Positions 31,503 through 44,170 are shown, numbered from the stretch's first letter. The stretch: DNA of 64,000 bases from Lasiodiplodia sp. COLG20 (GCA_009801085.1 VNWV01000008.1:682001-746000); one strand, 5' to 3'. Numbers and translations are program-made. Notes: generated by a model not told the origin, from the letters alone.

Positions 31503-34500
31503 CTACCAGAGCCCACTCCTCCGATTCCTTGCAACACCAGAGAACCTCCACTCCGAAATCCGCCTGCTCTCCCTCCTCTCCCTCCTCTGCCTCCGCTTCT
31601 CAAGCCTCTCCACCTCCTCCGCCGACGGCCTCTCCTCCTCCCCTTCCAACCCACCCCTCAACAGCCGCGCAAACTCCCCACCCTTCCTCTTACTCAACTC
31701 CGCATACGTCCCCTCCTCCACCAACCGGCCCTGATCCAGCATAATGACCTGATCCGCAATCTCCATCATCTCCCTCGCATGCGTGATGATCACCACCGTC
31801 ATGCCCACACCAATCTTACTCCCCCCGCTCCCACTCCTCCCCTCCTCCGCCGCGATATCCCTCTTGTTCCCCCGGACCAACCCCCTAATCGTCTCCCGCA
31901 CCACCCGCGCACTCTCGACATCCAACGCGCTCGTCGCCTCATCCAGCACCAGCACGTCCGGCCGCCGCGCCAGCGCGCGCGCGATGGCCACGCGCTGCGC
32001 CTGCCCGCCGCTCAGCCCGATGCCGCCGTCGCCGATGACCGTGTCGTAGCCGTTCGGCAGGGTCATGACGAACTCGTCGATGCCCGCCGACACGGCCGCC
32101 TGGCGCACGTTCTGCCAGCTGGTCGCCGGGTCGTCGGCGCGCAGGCCGTAGACGATGTTGTCGCGGACGGAGGCAGGGAAAATCGTCGGGGTCTGGCTGA
32201 CGACGGCGACGAGGGCGCGTAGGGTGGGCGTGTGTAGGTGGCGGATGTCCCTGCCGGATAGAGTAAGTGTGGCGGCGCGGCCCTCGGGCGGCGGGTAGAT
32301 TTTGAGGAGCAAGGCCGCGATGGTGGATTTGCCAGAGCCGGAGAGGCCGACGATGGCGGCGCAGGTGCCGGCGCGGATGGTGCAGGTCAGGTCGCGGAGG
32401 ACGGGGTGGGTGGGCCGCGAGGGGTAGGCGAAGTCGAGGTGGTGCAGGGTGATGTCGCCGATGGTGGGGATGCGCGTGGTGCCGGTGCTCTCGTGCGAGG
32501 TGGTGTCGAGGCTGGCGAGGCGGAGGAGTCGTGTCGCCGTGTCGCGCGTCGAGCCCATCTGCGGGATCATGGCGACGATGGAGTTGACGTTGGTCATGCT
32601 CATGGTCAGCTCGGTGAAGACCTGCAGCACGGCGGGCGTGCTGAAGGAGCGGTCGGCCACCAGCACTGCGCCGTAGTAGAAGAGCAGCGCCGTCGCGAAG
32701 AAGACGATGCTGTCTGTCAGCCCGTAGAAGAGGCCGCACGCCGCGGCGCGCTTGCAGCCGCGCGAGAAGATGGCGCGCGTGGCGGCGAGGTACTGCCGGC
32801 GCAGCGGGCCCTCGAGCGTCAGCCCGCGCACCGTCTTGATGTTGACGACCGTCTGGCCGAGTACCGTCGTCGCCGCGTCGTCGGCCTCGTTGAGCAGGTG
32901 CTCCTGGCGGCTGCTGACGCGGTTGAAGGTGACGGTGATGGCGTAGAAGACGGGCGCTACGGCCAGCCCCACCAGTGACAGCTTCCACGCCGACGCCAGC
33001 GACCAGACGATGGCTGTTCCCATCATGAGCACACAGACCGACACTGCCCCCATGAACCGCCCTACCAGGTTGCGCATCTCTTCACCGCAGTAGTCGAGTG
33101 CTTCGCAGAGGCTTTCGACGCCGTTGCCCGGCTCGTCGAAGAAGGAGCGTGGTTGCGCCAGGATGGCCTGGATCGAGCTTTCGCGCACTGCGTGCACCCA
33201 CATCTGTGCCGTGTACTCTAGCATGAAGTGCGAGAGGTAGTTGGCTGTTGCGTCGATGATTGAGATGCCCAATATGGCGAGCGAGTAGACGAGGGCCGTA
33301 CGGGAGCGGTCCGGTCCTGGGAGATAGAAGGTGGCGAGCAGCTTGTTGAATACGAAGGCGAAGACGGGTGTCGCGACTGCATGCGTCACGCAGCCGGCGC
33401 CGCCGATGAAGAGGAGGAGTCGTTGTGGCCAAGTGAGGCGTGGCCAGACGGTTGACAAGATCTGTTTGTACGTGAGTAGATCCGCGTCCTGTTCTTTCCG
33501 TTTCTGCATTCCCCCGATGAGAGGGAGGCGAGAGGCTATGCGATGGAGAGGGGATTTGGGTGTTGCTGCTGCTGCGCTTTCATGCTGGTCTTCAGTAGGA
33601 GCGAGGCCCGGGGTGCCAGCGATAGCGTTGATCATCGTTGTCCTGCGCCGACGTTGCTCCTGAAGGGGGGTCGCCTCCAACCGGGAGATCCGCCTACTTT
33701 GGCGTTTGTTATCAGCACTGTCCATGACCCCGAAACCTATCTCGTAGTCCCGCTTCGTCATCGACATAGGGCGGGTCTCTGCGAGCGCGTGGTCAAACCC
33801 GTAGAAGCCGGAGCGCCTCTTGCCTTCCAGAACGTCGAAGTAAGGGGACTGCTCTGGCAAGGGTTCATCTTTGGGTGCGGGAGACGAGAACGCCGCAGAG
33901 GGTGGGAGGACACGCCAAAAGTTGGCGCCCATGGCTGGAGGGAGGATCATCGAGTTTCGATTGCCAGGCTCGACACGCTGCTCAACAAACACGCTAGGCA
34001 CGAAGCGAGGCGCACCAAAGTCGTCGGCATCGAGGTAGTTTTGCAGCGGGTCCTGGTTACTCTCTTCATCGTCGGAAGATTCCTCCGAGTACCTTGAGCT
34101 GGTTCTCTGCATGCTGTGGGGTCTGGGCCGAGCTTGAGCATCGCCAGCAGGGCTACTCGAGCCAGAGAAACCATCTCTCTTCTCTTCCTCCTCGTCTTCC
34201 TCCTCCTCTTCTTCGATGGTAATGAACTTTTGGAACGGTGAGCTCTTGGCTTTCTCCATCGATTTCCTGTATCCGTCCTGGACCACTTTGCCCTTCTCAA
34301 GAATGTAGACGTAGTCATCCTGCTGGATCTGCGAGATGTCGTGCGTGATGATGATGGTCGTCCGTCCTTTCCGCCAGACTCTAATCGCCTCCATGATAAG
34401 GGTACGATTGATACAGTCAAGTGCGCTGGTTGACTCGTCCAATATCAGCACCGGTGTGTCCCTCAAGCGTGCCCTTGCCAGCGCCATCCGCTGCCGCTGA

Positions 34501-36228
34501 CCACCACTCATCGATGTCCCGCCCGCTCCCACTTCAGTGTCCCACATGTTTGGCATGTTGTTCACCGTCTCCTTGAGCAGTGCGAATTCGGCCACCTCTT
34601 TCACCTCATCCAGCGTCACGCGATCGAAGTCGGGCCGCCCGTAAGTGATGTTACGGAAAATGGTGCCGTTGAAGAGTACGCTGTTCTGCTCCACCAGCGT
34701 GATGTTGCGCCGCAGCCAATCGATGTCTAGCGCCTCGAGCAGGTTGCCATCGAGCGTGATGCTGCCCGATTTGGTGGGGTAGAAGCGACAGAGAGCTTGT
34801 CCGATGGTCGACTTGCCGGAACCAGACTTGCCTATGACAAAGGTGGTTTCGCCCGCGGCAAAGAAGAGGGAGGCGTTGTTGAGGGCGAGTTCATTGGGAC
34901 GAACTGGGTAGGAGAAGCAGACCTGAGAGATAGCAATAAGCAGCGAAACCATACGAGAGAGGGGTGGGATGGAAACTCACGTTCTTCAGCTCGAAGTCTC
35001 CAGCGCAGTGATCAGGTTTCAGCCCGTCCTCGGACCTTGTTTCCTCCTGGCCCTTCGATCCGTGGACCATGACTGCTCTCAGCTTCGCGCCTGCAGCCTT
35101 GCCTTTTTCCATGACCAGAAACTGCGGCATGACTGACATGAAAGCTTGACATGCCATAAGAGCGGCCCAAAATGTAGTCAGTACCTTTCCGGGTGTTTGG
35201 CCCTTGTCAAGCAGCGTGCTGCCGTACCAAAACCCTTGGATGAACATGGAAAAGCTGACGAATGACATGACGCCCATCTGTATCGAGTTGAGGTTGGCCT
35301 GCCGAATGTAGAATGTTGCCGCCTGTCGTACGAGACGAGTATACTTCCACGCCTCGTGATCCTGTCCGTTGAAACTCTTGACCGTCTCAATGGATCTGAT
35401 AGCCCCTATGGCATACTTGAGCGCTTCCTGTAGACACTCTATCTGATAGCCGATATTCTTCTGGAGACGGATGGAGAGAAATATGACGGTAATGATGGAG
35501 ACGGGGACGATGCAAAGGATCACAAGCGTGATGCGCCAGGAGTAGTAAAATGCCATACCGAGACACAAGAATGCCGTGGCCAGGTGCTCGATGATGGTAC
35601 CCATTGGCTGGGACAGGGATAACTGAAGCTCTCGCGTTTGCCTGTAAGTAGCCGTGTCAGCGGAGAAGTGTGTTTGGTGTATATTCGAGGCTTACGTCTG
35701 CAGTCGTGGGACCATTGCTGCAACACCGTTCTTTCTTTGATCATACCAGGTCATGTTCCTCTTGAGCAGCGCCGCAAACACCCGCTCTCGCGCACTCCTG
35801 GCTTGTGTCTCTCCGAAAAGAATCCATGTGGTGAAGTAGAAGGTGTTCATCAGCCAATTTCCTGCAGCAAGAGCGATAATGTAGACGCAGTACTTTGAGA
35901 CCTCGCTCCTGAGCTTTTCTCCAGTCATTGTCCCGGCTCCCTGCTTAGCGAATGCATCGAAAACTTTTCCGAGCAGATACGCATTTGCGGGCACTGCTAG
36001 ACCGCAAATCACAGACAGGGAGAATGCGAGGGCGAACAGAGGGACGTGCTTCCGAGTCATGAAGTTGAAGAGGTCTTTCCATTGCGTCTGTCGCAGCGCT
36101 TCGTCTTCTCCCAGGATAGCCACGTTCAGCTCTTGTTCGGGAAGACGGTCGATGTCGTGGTTTTCCTCGTACTTTTCCTGGGTTGTTCCTGGCGGGAGCG
36201 GTCCGCTAGGGTCAGCCGTTGCCGCCAT
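31503..36228 (-). CDS. Full-length ABC exporter, MDR/Ste6-like (ABCB)
   Basis: Exons 36228-35696, 35641-34981 and 34922-31503 give 1537 residues. The order is TMD1-NBD1-linker-TMD2-NBD2. TMD1 runs about residues 45-330. NBD1 has Walker A GKSGSGKST, signature MSGGQRQR, Walker B VLILDESTSALD and H-loop IIITHD. NBD2 has GLSGSGKST, LSGGQAQR, VLVLDEATSALD and VIITHA. Both ATP sites therefore look competent. The linker is long and disordered, with a run of acidic residues just after NBD1. The layout and long linker resemble yeast Ste6, which exports the farnesylated a-factor, but the family also includes drug and metabolite exporters, so the substrate is open. The C-terminal 60 residues are Arg/Glu-rich. 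It probably sits in the plasma membrane. Confidence 0.93.
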
Positions 36229-36732
36229 CGTGTGTGGACGGGGATATTGGACGGTGTCGCCGGAAGATCACAACACACGATGTGCGCTTTATCGCGAAGG
36301 TAATCTTGAAGGATGGACCTAAAGCATGGAATAGGTAGCAGCAAACAGCAAAATACATTTCGCAAGCGGCCAAAGCCCAGGTGGTGAGCGAAGCCAAGGA
36401 ACAATCGTAACGCCAAGATTGTTTGGTCTTTCAATGTAACAACAACAAAGGCATCAAGAACAAAGGTAAGGATTGCCGAATTTTCTAGGCACCGAGCCTC
36501 CGGTGTCTACCTGAAGTTACGTCTCGTAGGGTATCCTGCGAGGATTTCACGGATCCAAGCACTCCAGAAACCACGCCACCACTTAACAGTATCGTGTACC
36601 CCGCTCACTCCAATGACCCTTTCTTGTGCCTGGACTAACATACCTGGGTCCGGATAGGGCTACTGTATTGGAGACGCGAAGTAGCGACTGCTCACAGCTG
36701 TACGGAAAAATGAGCACCATGCGGCGCATAGC
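36229..36732. other. Intergenic, ABC promoter side
   Basis: The promoter region of the ABC exporter and the 3' flank of the PBDC1-family gene. No other gene is visible. Confidence 0.4.
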
Positions 36733-37541
36733 TTACTCCTTCTTCGCCGCCGCCTCAGCCTCCTCCTTCACCTTCTCGGGGTTCGCCTTCTCGTAGATCC
36801 AGTCGTTCAGGCCAGCGCGGTTCCTCGTAATCTCGACGGCATAGAACTGCATCCTCACCGCTGGAAAGACACAACAACAAACATCAGCAAACCGCACATA
36901 GCGCGCCAATCACCTTTATCTCCTCCACACTCACCGAAGATGGTCTCTTTCTCGGAATACTCAGTGGCCGGGCTAGCGCGCAGCATGGTGCCGAAGTTGT
37001 AATCGTCGATGCGCTTTTCATAGGCCATGATGAAGTTGCGCCACTTCTCCTTGCCCGCCTTGCTCTTCATCTCGTCCTCGTTGATCGTCGCTGCCGGGTC
37101 GAAGTCGGGGAACTCCTTCTTGAAGTGCTCGTGAATCTCCTCGTCGATCTTGGTCAGCCGCAGCTTGCTGCCGCGCATCCGCTCGAGGATCGACCAGTAC
37201 GTCGTCATGTGCTGGACCACTGTATCATCACGCGCGCGCACGGTCGCGCTTCTGTGCTTAGCATTGTGTCTTCCGATTGTTACCTGCGAGGCGCGTGGCT
37301 GTGGTGTTGGGTTGGGTTTTTATAGGTGGCGCCGTGGGATAGGTGAGAGATGCTAGGTAAAGCAGAGGGAAAGAGACGTGCGTACCCTTGACGGCGAACT
37401 GCTTCTCAATCTACATATGCCTCAGTCAGTCAACCACTATCGCATGACGAAATCGGGTGGTTGCAGGCTACGACGTACATCCTCAAAGTTGTCGGCCTGC
37501 TCAGCATTGAGCTGCGCGCCAGGCGGTCCGATGGTAGACAT
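36733..37541 (-). CDS. PBDC1 / Ypl225w family protein (eEF1A-biogenesis chaperone family)
   Basis: Four exons: 37541-37479, 37410-37386, 37219-36935 and 36860-36733, giving 166 residues. The conserved core is visible as KLTKIDEEIHEHFKKEFPDF (with LR before it), KWRNFIMAYEKRIDDYNFGT, YSEKETIF and RMQFYAVEITRNRAGLNDWIY. The length matches yeast Ypl225w (Chp1), described as a ribosome-associated chaperone that protects newly made eEF1A. It should be cytosolic. The second exon is only 25 bases. The charged tail of Glu, Ala and Lys is common in the family. It starts with an acid-poor short leader, and no other ATG fits. Confidence 0.9.
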
Positions 37542-38776
37542 CTTGAATATATCCTTCCTGCAATATGTACGCTCGAGAAAAGAAGTGGTTGTGGTTGACT
37601 CGACACAAGGTTGCGACTATGCGAAAGCTCAAAACTTGGGCAGAGCGCGCGACGGCGGGCGAATATTCTTGGGCCGCGCACACCCCGCCTTCGTCATATT
37701 TCGGCGCCCTCGACCAGTTTCTGATTAATCTAATCTTATCACCAGCACAAGCCAGTTTGTTTCGTTTGCATCGCTATTGACCCTTACTCCGGCCCCCGGC
37801 ACCACCCCCCTCCGCTGCAGCCGGACGGAAGACAAAAGGGAGAAGGTGGGAGCTCGCAGATCGCTAAAAGTAATTTGGGGAGCATTGTTCGAAGCTCGCA
37901 TTGATGGTCTATCCGCTCCAAGTAATGTTTTCCCAAACGCACACGCCACCCTCTCCAGACCGCGAAACGATTGACGCCGCGCTGATGACGATGTCGCTGC
38001 TGGTTCCGCCTTGTTCGATGCGTGACGCAGCGAAGGCGCGTACAACGTACAGCAAAGCCATGCAGCCCTAACCCAACCACGGAAACGACGCGTACGCAGC
38101 AACGCTCTCTCGACCTGCAATCTAAAACACGCAACACCCGCACCATCCGACTCAGCCCTAGTGTGACACGACCGACAGCGCTGCACCAGCGATGCCGCTC
38201 GTATTCCATGATCCGCTTATTTCAGGCCGTCAGAAGTGTAATACCGCGCACTTATTCCCCCTTCCCCGTCCCCTTCTGGCTGTGTCTGGTAAAAGCTGCT
38301 CCACCACAGTCTTGCAATCTCTCGCTCAACAGACATTGTTGGAAAAAGAAAAGGAATACAAAAGGAAAAGCAGAAAGAACGACCGCAAGCTGAAATGAAA
38401 ATATTCCGACAAGGAAGAGTATATCGACACTAAGAAGATGAAGAAGATTAAGTGTTGCAGGTGATAAGCTTTATTACGGCTTAACCCAATTGAAGGAGGA
38501 AAAAAAGAGAACATATACGGATGAGGATTACATCAAACACGATGTCGTTTCCGGGAAAAAGAAGCCTTTCTTTTGTCCATGTCAGCTCCTCGGCCCCGCT
38601 TCAAGGCCCGCAAAACCGTGAAACCAAAACAATACTTCGTGGTTCTCTCCGTGTGATATAGTAATGAAGTATTGACGATGCAAAACCCCTCAAAAACGCC
38701 CCCGCTCAATAACCCCGTCCCTCCCGAACAAGAAAAATGTGGAAACGACCCGCACATGCATTTTTTTTCTGTTCCT
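37542..38776. other. Intergenic, PBDC1-family gene to AP180
   Basis: This contains the promoter of the PBDC1-family gene and the 3' region of the AP180-type gene. Open frames on both strands between 37,700 and 38,200 are mutually overlapping and without domains. A purine-rich AAGAAGA region at 38,340-38,510 is notable only for composition. Confidence 0.4.
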
Positions 38777-40769
38777 TCAAGATGACCATCCCGTCTGCTG
38801 CGGCTGCTGCCCATTGGGCTGACCCGGTCGTGGGAAGACGGAAATCGTATCCAATTGTTCCAAGCCGCCCATCGTGCCTTGGTTGCTTTGCCAGCCCTGT
38901 CCTGTTTGCTGGTTGACAAACGCGCTCTGGCGGAAAGGATTCGTGCTGCCGGTGGCTGTGGGCATCAGCATTGACTGCGAGGCGCCAGCGTGCGCCGTCT
39001 GCGGTCGTGCGAACGGATTGGTGCCAGTTGGCGCGGGTTGCAGTGGTGCGGGGCTGTGGCTGGTCTGCGGCGGCTGGGAGAAGTCGATGGATTGCGAGGA
39101 CTGGATTGGAGGTAGAGAAGGCGCAAAACCACCAGTACTCTGCGGTGAGTTCTTCGCAAAAGGATTCGTGGATGCCCTGCTGGGGCTGTTGGCGCTGAAC
39201 GGATTTCCTCCGGTCGGCTGTGATTGCATGAGCATTGAGGCGCGGAAGGGGTTGGTGGTTTGCGGTTGCAATCCCTGTGATGCAGGTCCGGTAAACGACG
39301 GCTGCAAGAAGGGTGCGCTCTGCGGTATCGGTGGCACTGGTGGCACCGGTGGTGGCTGCTGCCCGTACTGCTGCGGCCCATAACCCCCGAATCCTGCACC
39401 AGTGAAATTCGGTTGCAATTGCTGGGGCTGCGGAGGCTGCTGTTGTCCGAACGGGTTGCTTTGGAAGTTCGGATCGAATCCTGTCTGCTGCGGCATCATT
39501 CCGGTCTGCTGCGGGAATTGGATCTGCGGCGGCTGGAAACCTTGGGGCTGCTGAGCCATGGGCTGCTGGTTCTGCTCAATGGATTCGAAGAAGTCAATCA
39601 AGTCTGGCGCCGGGCCCTTGCTTTCAGGCTGCGCTGGCTTCGACTCCGGGAAGCCGGTGTCGGCCCTTGCAGTTTCCTTCTTGTCCAGCAGCTTGCTAGA
39701 GCCATTGGTCTTCGCATTCTTCTTCGCATCCTGCTGCGCAAGGTACTGCCGGCGATTAATTTCGAAATCCTTGTCATTGAGGTACTCCTCGAGAGAGTTG
39801 CCTAAGCTGGTGGGGGCGTGTTTGATCTTGGGGATCTCAAGGCGGGTGGAATGCTCGTGTAGCCTTGCAATGGACAGATACTGCACCACCGCATCGGTCT
39901 GCCTGCAAAATATCCTGTAGATCTTCAATGCGCGCTCCGCATCGGTATGCGACATCTCAAAGTAGTGCTCTGCGACCGGTCAGCCGGGCCTAGCTCCAGG
40001 GGGCCAAGGGTATACGGACCGAGCACGTTGATGGTGCCCTCGTTCATGACGTGAAAGAGGGCCAGAAGGTCCATTGTCAGCAGCCGGAAGGCTGTCAGGG
40101 TAATTTCGTTTTCGGGCTCTTGCGACAACAAGTCGCACTGCAGCAGGGCGTGGATCTGGTCCTGGACTTGCTCCGTCTCGCGCAACAGGCCCTTGTCAAC
40201 CGACAAGCGCTTGAGCCGGCCCTCGCCGTTGCGCACATAGTCTATCCTTGTGGCGCCGAAGCTCTTCGCGCGCACGACAATGTACTCGGTGTAGGTGCGG
40301 ATGTTGTGGCCCTGGGTCTGCACTGCGCGGCGGGTTAGCACTACCTGCGCCGCACCAGGTGGCCGGATGCAGTGGAGAGCGGGCGCATACCCTCAGTGAA
40401 GTTGTTAATCGCCAGGCGGCGAGCGGGCGACTGGGCGAGGAACTTTAGGGTTACGTCGGGCTCGCCCTCGCGGATCATCAGGTGTATGATAATGAGCGCC
40501 TTGAAGACGATGGTCCAGGTGGAGTCGCGCAGGCGGTTCTGGATGGCGCGAAAGACCTCGGCGACACCGGCCTCGCCGGCGTGGGTAGCGACCAAGATGT
40601 GCTCGACATATTTGCTCTTAGGGGGAGCGAGCTGTGGGCGGTGGTGCGGTCAGCGGCTGCTCGTTGGGCTGCTCGCGGGACATGGGCGCGCGCGCGCAAG
40701 GAGCAGGAGCGGGCGGCTTGCCTTGATCTTGGTGGCTCCCTTCACGGACTTCTCAAAGGAGCTCGACAT
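38777..40769 (-). CDS. AP180/CALM-type clathrin adaptor (Yap1801/2-like) with ANTH domain
   Basis: Exons 40769-40722, 40631-40391, 40322-40020 and 39969-38777 give 594 residues. The N-terminal ANTH domain (about 1-280) starts MSSSFEKSVKGATKIK, whose lysine-rich start matches the PIP2-binding K-x9-K-x-K-x-x-H pattern completed by LAPPKSKYVEH. The rest is Gln/Pro-rich and disordered, with six NPF tripeptides that bind EH-domain proteins (Ede1/Pan1 type). Three sites fit the yeast Prk1 kinase consensus [LIVM]xx[QNTS]xTG: MMPQQTG, MQSQPTG and LMPTATG. It should recruit clathrin and cargo at endocytic sites on the plasma membrane. The first intron begins with GC rather than GT. It is divergent from nudC, 293 bases apart. 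Confidence 0.92.
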
Positions 40770-41062
40770 TTCCCGCTCGTCGCATGCCGCAGCGTCGGAT
40801 GGGAGAGGGGGTTACGGAGGGCCTGTAGGCGGCAGTCGGGCGGGGAGGCCTAGGATAGGGTGCTGGGTGCGGCAGTGGTAAACATAGATTTGGGCAGGAC
40901 GGGAGGTCGGCGGCGGCACGGCGCAGCGTCATCAAGCGGCCTGGCGGGCGCGGGCTCCGGCCATTTGGGGCGCACCCTTGCGCGCGCGGTCTTCATATCG
41001 CTCTGTTAGCTCCTTTGCATGCTGCACGACCCAACCAGCCCACCACGCAAACGCCCCCAGCA
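40770..41062. promoter_or_regulatory. Compact bidirectional promoter, AP180 adaptor / nudC
   Basis: Only 293 bases separate the two start codons, so both promoters must lie here. It is GC-rich with several short CG-containing runs. No TATA box is evident on either side. Confidence 0.6.
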
Positions 41063-41709
41063 ATGTCGCGCCCCAGCTCGCCCACGCCCTCTGAGCGCGA
41101 GAAGAAGGACCGCGAGGCCCGCGCCAAAGAGGCCGCCGAGCAGGCCACGCTTCCTTACAAGTGGGAGCAAACCATCCAGGATGTCGACATCACCTCGACC
41201 ATCCCCGCCAACATTAAAGCTCGCGACCTCGACGTCGTGATCACGAAGACCAAGCTCAAGGTTGCCATCAAGGGTCAAGATCCCATCATCGACGTAAGGA
41301 GCTCTCGCTTACCCCGCCCCTTCGCGCCCTCCCCGCTGACGTCGGCGCTCGCGAAATTTAGGGCGACCTGTCGAAGCCGATCCACGCCGACGAGAGCACC
41401 TGGACGCTGGAGACGGTCCCGGGTGGCAAGGAGATCGCCATTCACCTGGACAAGGTTAATAAGATGGAGTGGTGGGAGCACGTCGTGACGACTGCGCCCA
41501 AGATCGACACGGCCAAAATTACCCCCGAGAGCAGCAAGCTCAGCGAGCTGGACGGCGAAACGCGCGCCATGGTTGAGAAGATGATGTGGGACCAGCGCCA
41601 GAAGGAGATGGGCAAGCCGACCAGCGATGAGCAGAAGAAGGAGGAAATCCTGGCCAAGTTCAAGGCCCAACACCCGGAGATGGACTTCTCCAATGCGAAG
41701 ATCAACTAA
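41063..41709 (+). CDS. nudC: NudC nuclear-movement protein
   Basis: Exons 41063-41293 and 41362-41709 give 192 residues, the typical length of the short fungal NudC. A charged N-terminal helix ([17 protein letters not shown]) precedes a CS (p23-like) domain with [29 protein letters not shown] and [20 protein letters not shown]. The family-specific tail follows ([15 protein letters not shown] and [14 protein letters not shown]). NudC stabilises NudF/LIS1 and acts as an Hsp90-linked co-chaperone in dynein-dependent nuclear migration. It is cytosolic. Confidence 0.95.
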
Positions 41710-41959
41710 GCGGCCCGCGCGCAGAAGCGGACATGATGTCACGATAGTCAGTTACGGCATAGCGAGGTACAAAAAAACAATCCACAGGAAGTATTCAGGA
41801 GTTGGGTGTATTTGAGGTTACGCAGGGAGATAAATCTGGTGGTTGGCCATCTAGAATCTTCGGCGGTGATCCTGCTACGGGAGAAAAAAAAAATACAGTA
41901 ATCTACAGCAAAATATATTACAGGATATCGAAAGCGAGGCGGCGAAGCCCTCACTTAAT

Positions 41960-44170
41960 TCAGTTCTTGAGCGTCAAATGGTATGTTTCCAGCTGCTCCT
42001 TCGTCACAGCATTCGGAGCCTTCACAAGTAGATCCTCTCCCTTGCCGCTCTTGGGGAAAGCAATGACGTCCCTGACCGACTCTTTCCCGAGCATTACAGC
42101 GATGAGCCTGTCGAAACCCAGCGCGATGCCAGCGTGCGGTGGACATCCTGCTCGAAGAACATCGAGTAGGTGTCTGAAGTCCTGTAGACGTTCCTCTCTC
42201 ATCTTCAATACATCACGCATGATGAACTCCTGGACCCGGGCATCGTGAATACGTCTACTGCCACCGCCGAGCTCCACGCCGTTGACAACAATGTCGTAGT
42301 GCTCTGCGCGAACGCTGGCGGGATCGGTAGAAAGTAGACTCACGTCCTCTGTAGTCTTAGGGGCTGTGAAAGGATGGTGGGTTGCCGATAGTCCAGCTGC
42401 GCCGCCCTGTCCCGGCTCTGTATCGCTGCTCGGCGAGAACAGAGGGAAGTCGACGATCCAAAGGAACTCAAAGCCTCCTGGCGCAGGAACGAGGCCTTTA
42501 GCGACCGCCGCTTTGTGCAATGCCAAACGCAAGTTTCCAATTGGCGTCGAGCCTCCCGAAAAAGGCTCGTTCTTGCGGGCCTGGATAATTATGAGATCTC
42601 CATCTTCAAGTTGGTACATATCATCGAGACGCTCTGCCGCTTCAAAGCCGAACGGCTGCAGACCTTGCAATGGCTTTCGCGTGTCGAAGATGAAGATGCC
42701 AGGCTGGCCGTCGGGGTTGTTGATGAACGGTACCGCATCTGGGGATTCCATGAACTCGTTGACGAACTTGCGCGTCTCCGAGGGGTCATCTGAGATGCGG
42801 AACCTCATCACATCGACAGCAGGGTCGGTGAGAGGCCCAATTTTGCTGATCAGGTCCACAGGAAGTAGGTAGTTGATTTGCGAAATCTACAGTGGTAAGC
42901 ATGTGAAGGAGGGAAAAAAAAAAATGGGGGGCTTCGCACCTCCATTCCAAGGCGAATGTCAGGCTTGTCAGAGCCATATTTCGCCATAGCATCGTTGTAA
43001 GACATTCGCGGGAACTCAGACGGCAACTTCACACCGAGAAGCTCACCCCACAGCCTCCTCACGAGGTCCTCGATACACTTCTGGACATCCTCGCCAGCAG
43101 CAAAAGACATTTCCAGATCAAGCTGTCAACTGTCAGCAGAGACTTGAGGCAATGTAAAATTGACTGACCTGGGTGAATTCAGGCTGTCTGTCTGCCCTGA
43201 GGTCCTCATCTCGGAAGCAACGAGCGATCTGGAAATACTTCGGAATACCGCTGGCCATCAGAATCTGCTTGTACTGCTGCGGGCTCTGAGGGAGTGCGTA
43301 TGCCAGGCCTTTGGTCCGTGTAGGCACCAAGAACTCTCTAGCACCCTCGGGCGTAGACTTAAACAGCAAAGGGGTCTCGATTTCCAAGAACTGGTGCTTG
43401 TTACTCAGTTCATCTCTGCAAATGTTTGCGGCCTTGGACCTGAATGCTAGGGCGTCACGAATGCCTTTGTCCTGACGGAGCTGTAAATGACGTTGCTCAG
43501 GCGGGATATTCGTGTCTTCCTGGAAGGTGATTTCCTTGGGAAACTCGTTGAGCACACACAGCGCCTGCAGCTCAACTTCCACGTTGGTGATTTTTTGGAT
43601 TTCGCCACCGTCGCTCTTCGTAGGCTTACGTTCTTTCAAAACACCAGTGATAGCGACAGGATCTTGTGCGCCCAGAGCCTTCAAGCGGGTGTGCAGCTCC
43701 TCGGACGAACGTGGAGTGCTAATGACTTGGACACTGTGGCTGAGATCTTTGCTTATTAAAGGGACAAAAGAGAGCTTTTTCGAAAGGTCGGCGCGAGGCC
43801 CGAGGTAGCCGTGCAGAGTGACTGTTTCTCCAATTGAAGCATTCGCAAGCTCCTTGATTTCATGAGTGGCTGCGGGAAAATGGACTGAAGGGAAAAATTA
43901 GACAACACACGCTTAAAGGAAATGAATTGACGTTCACCTACAGGACTGCTTGTAGTTTTCAAGAAAGGAGAGATCATTACGGAGTGCTGCACTTGAACAG
44001 AAACCGCGAATTGGCGATGCCCTCTGGCCTGCTTGGCGTGGAGCAGCTGAAGCGCATAGTCTTGAAGCTCCCACGAGGCCGCGAGATGCGGCAAATCTGG
44101 CTGTCACGGCTGAGCTTCTCAACGCCGCAATGCTGCTCATAGCAGGCCTTCTGCTGGAAGAGAGCAACAT
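41960..44170 (-). CDS. MSD1: Mitochondrial aspartyl-tRNA synthetase
   Basis: Exons 44170-43942, 43884-43169, 43122-42940 and 42886-41960 give 684 residues. The first 50 residues are rich in Arg, Ser and Ala without acids, a mitochondrial presequence. An OB-fold anticodon domain follows (about 85-200), then the class II core: motif 2 [20 protein letters not shown] and motif 3 GIALGFDRLIAV. Between them lies the bacterial-type GAD insert with FGSGGSTP-like FSGGSTPIG. This arrangement, including the late HHPFTAPK and GGGSRRIHD segments, is the bacterial/mitochondrial AspRS type, not the cytosolic type. It charges mitochondrial tRNA-Asp. I chose the ATG at 44170 because it begins the basic presequence. 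The first donor was chosen to keep the frame. Confidence 0.95.
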
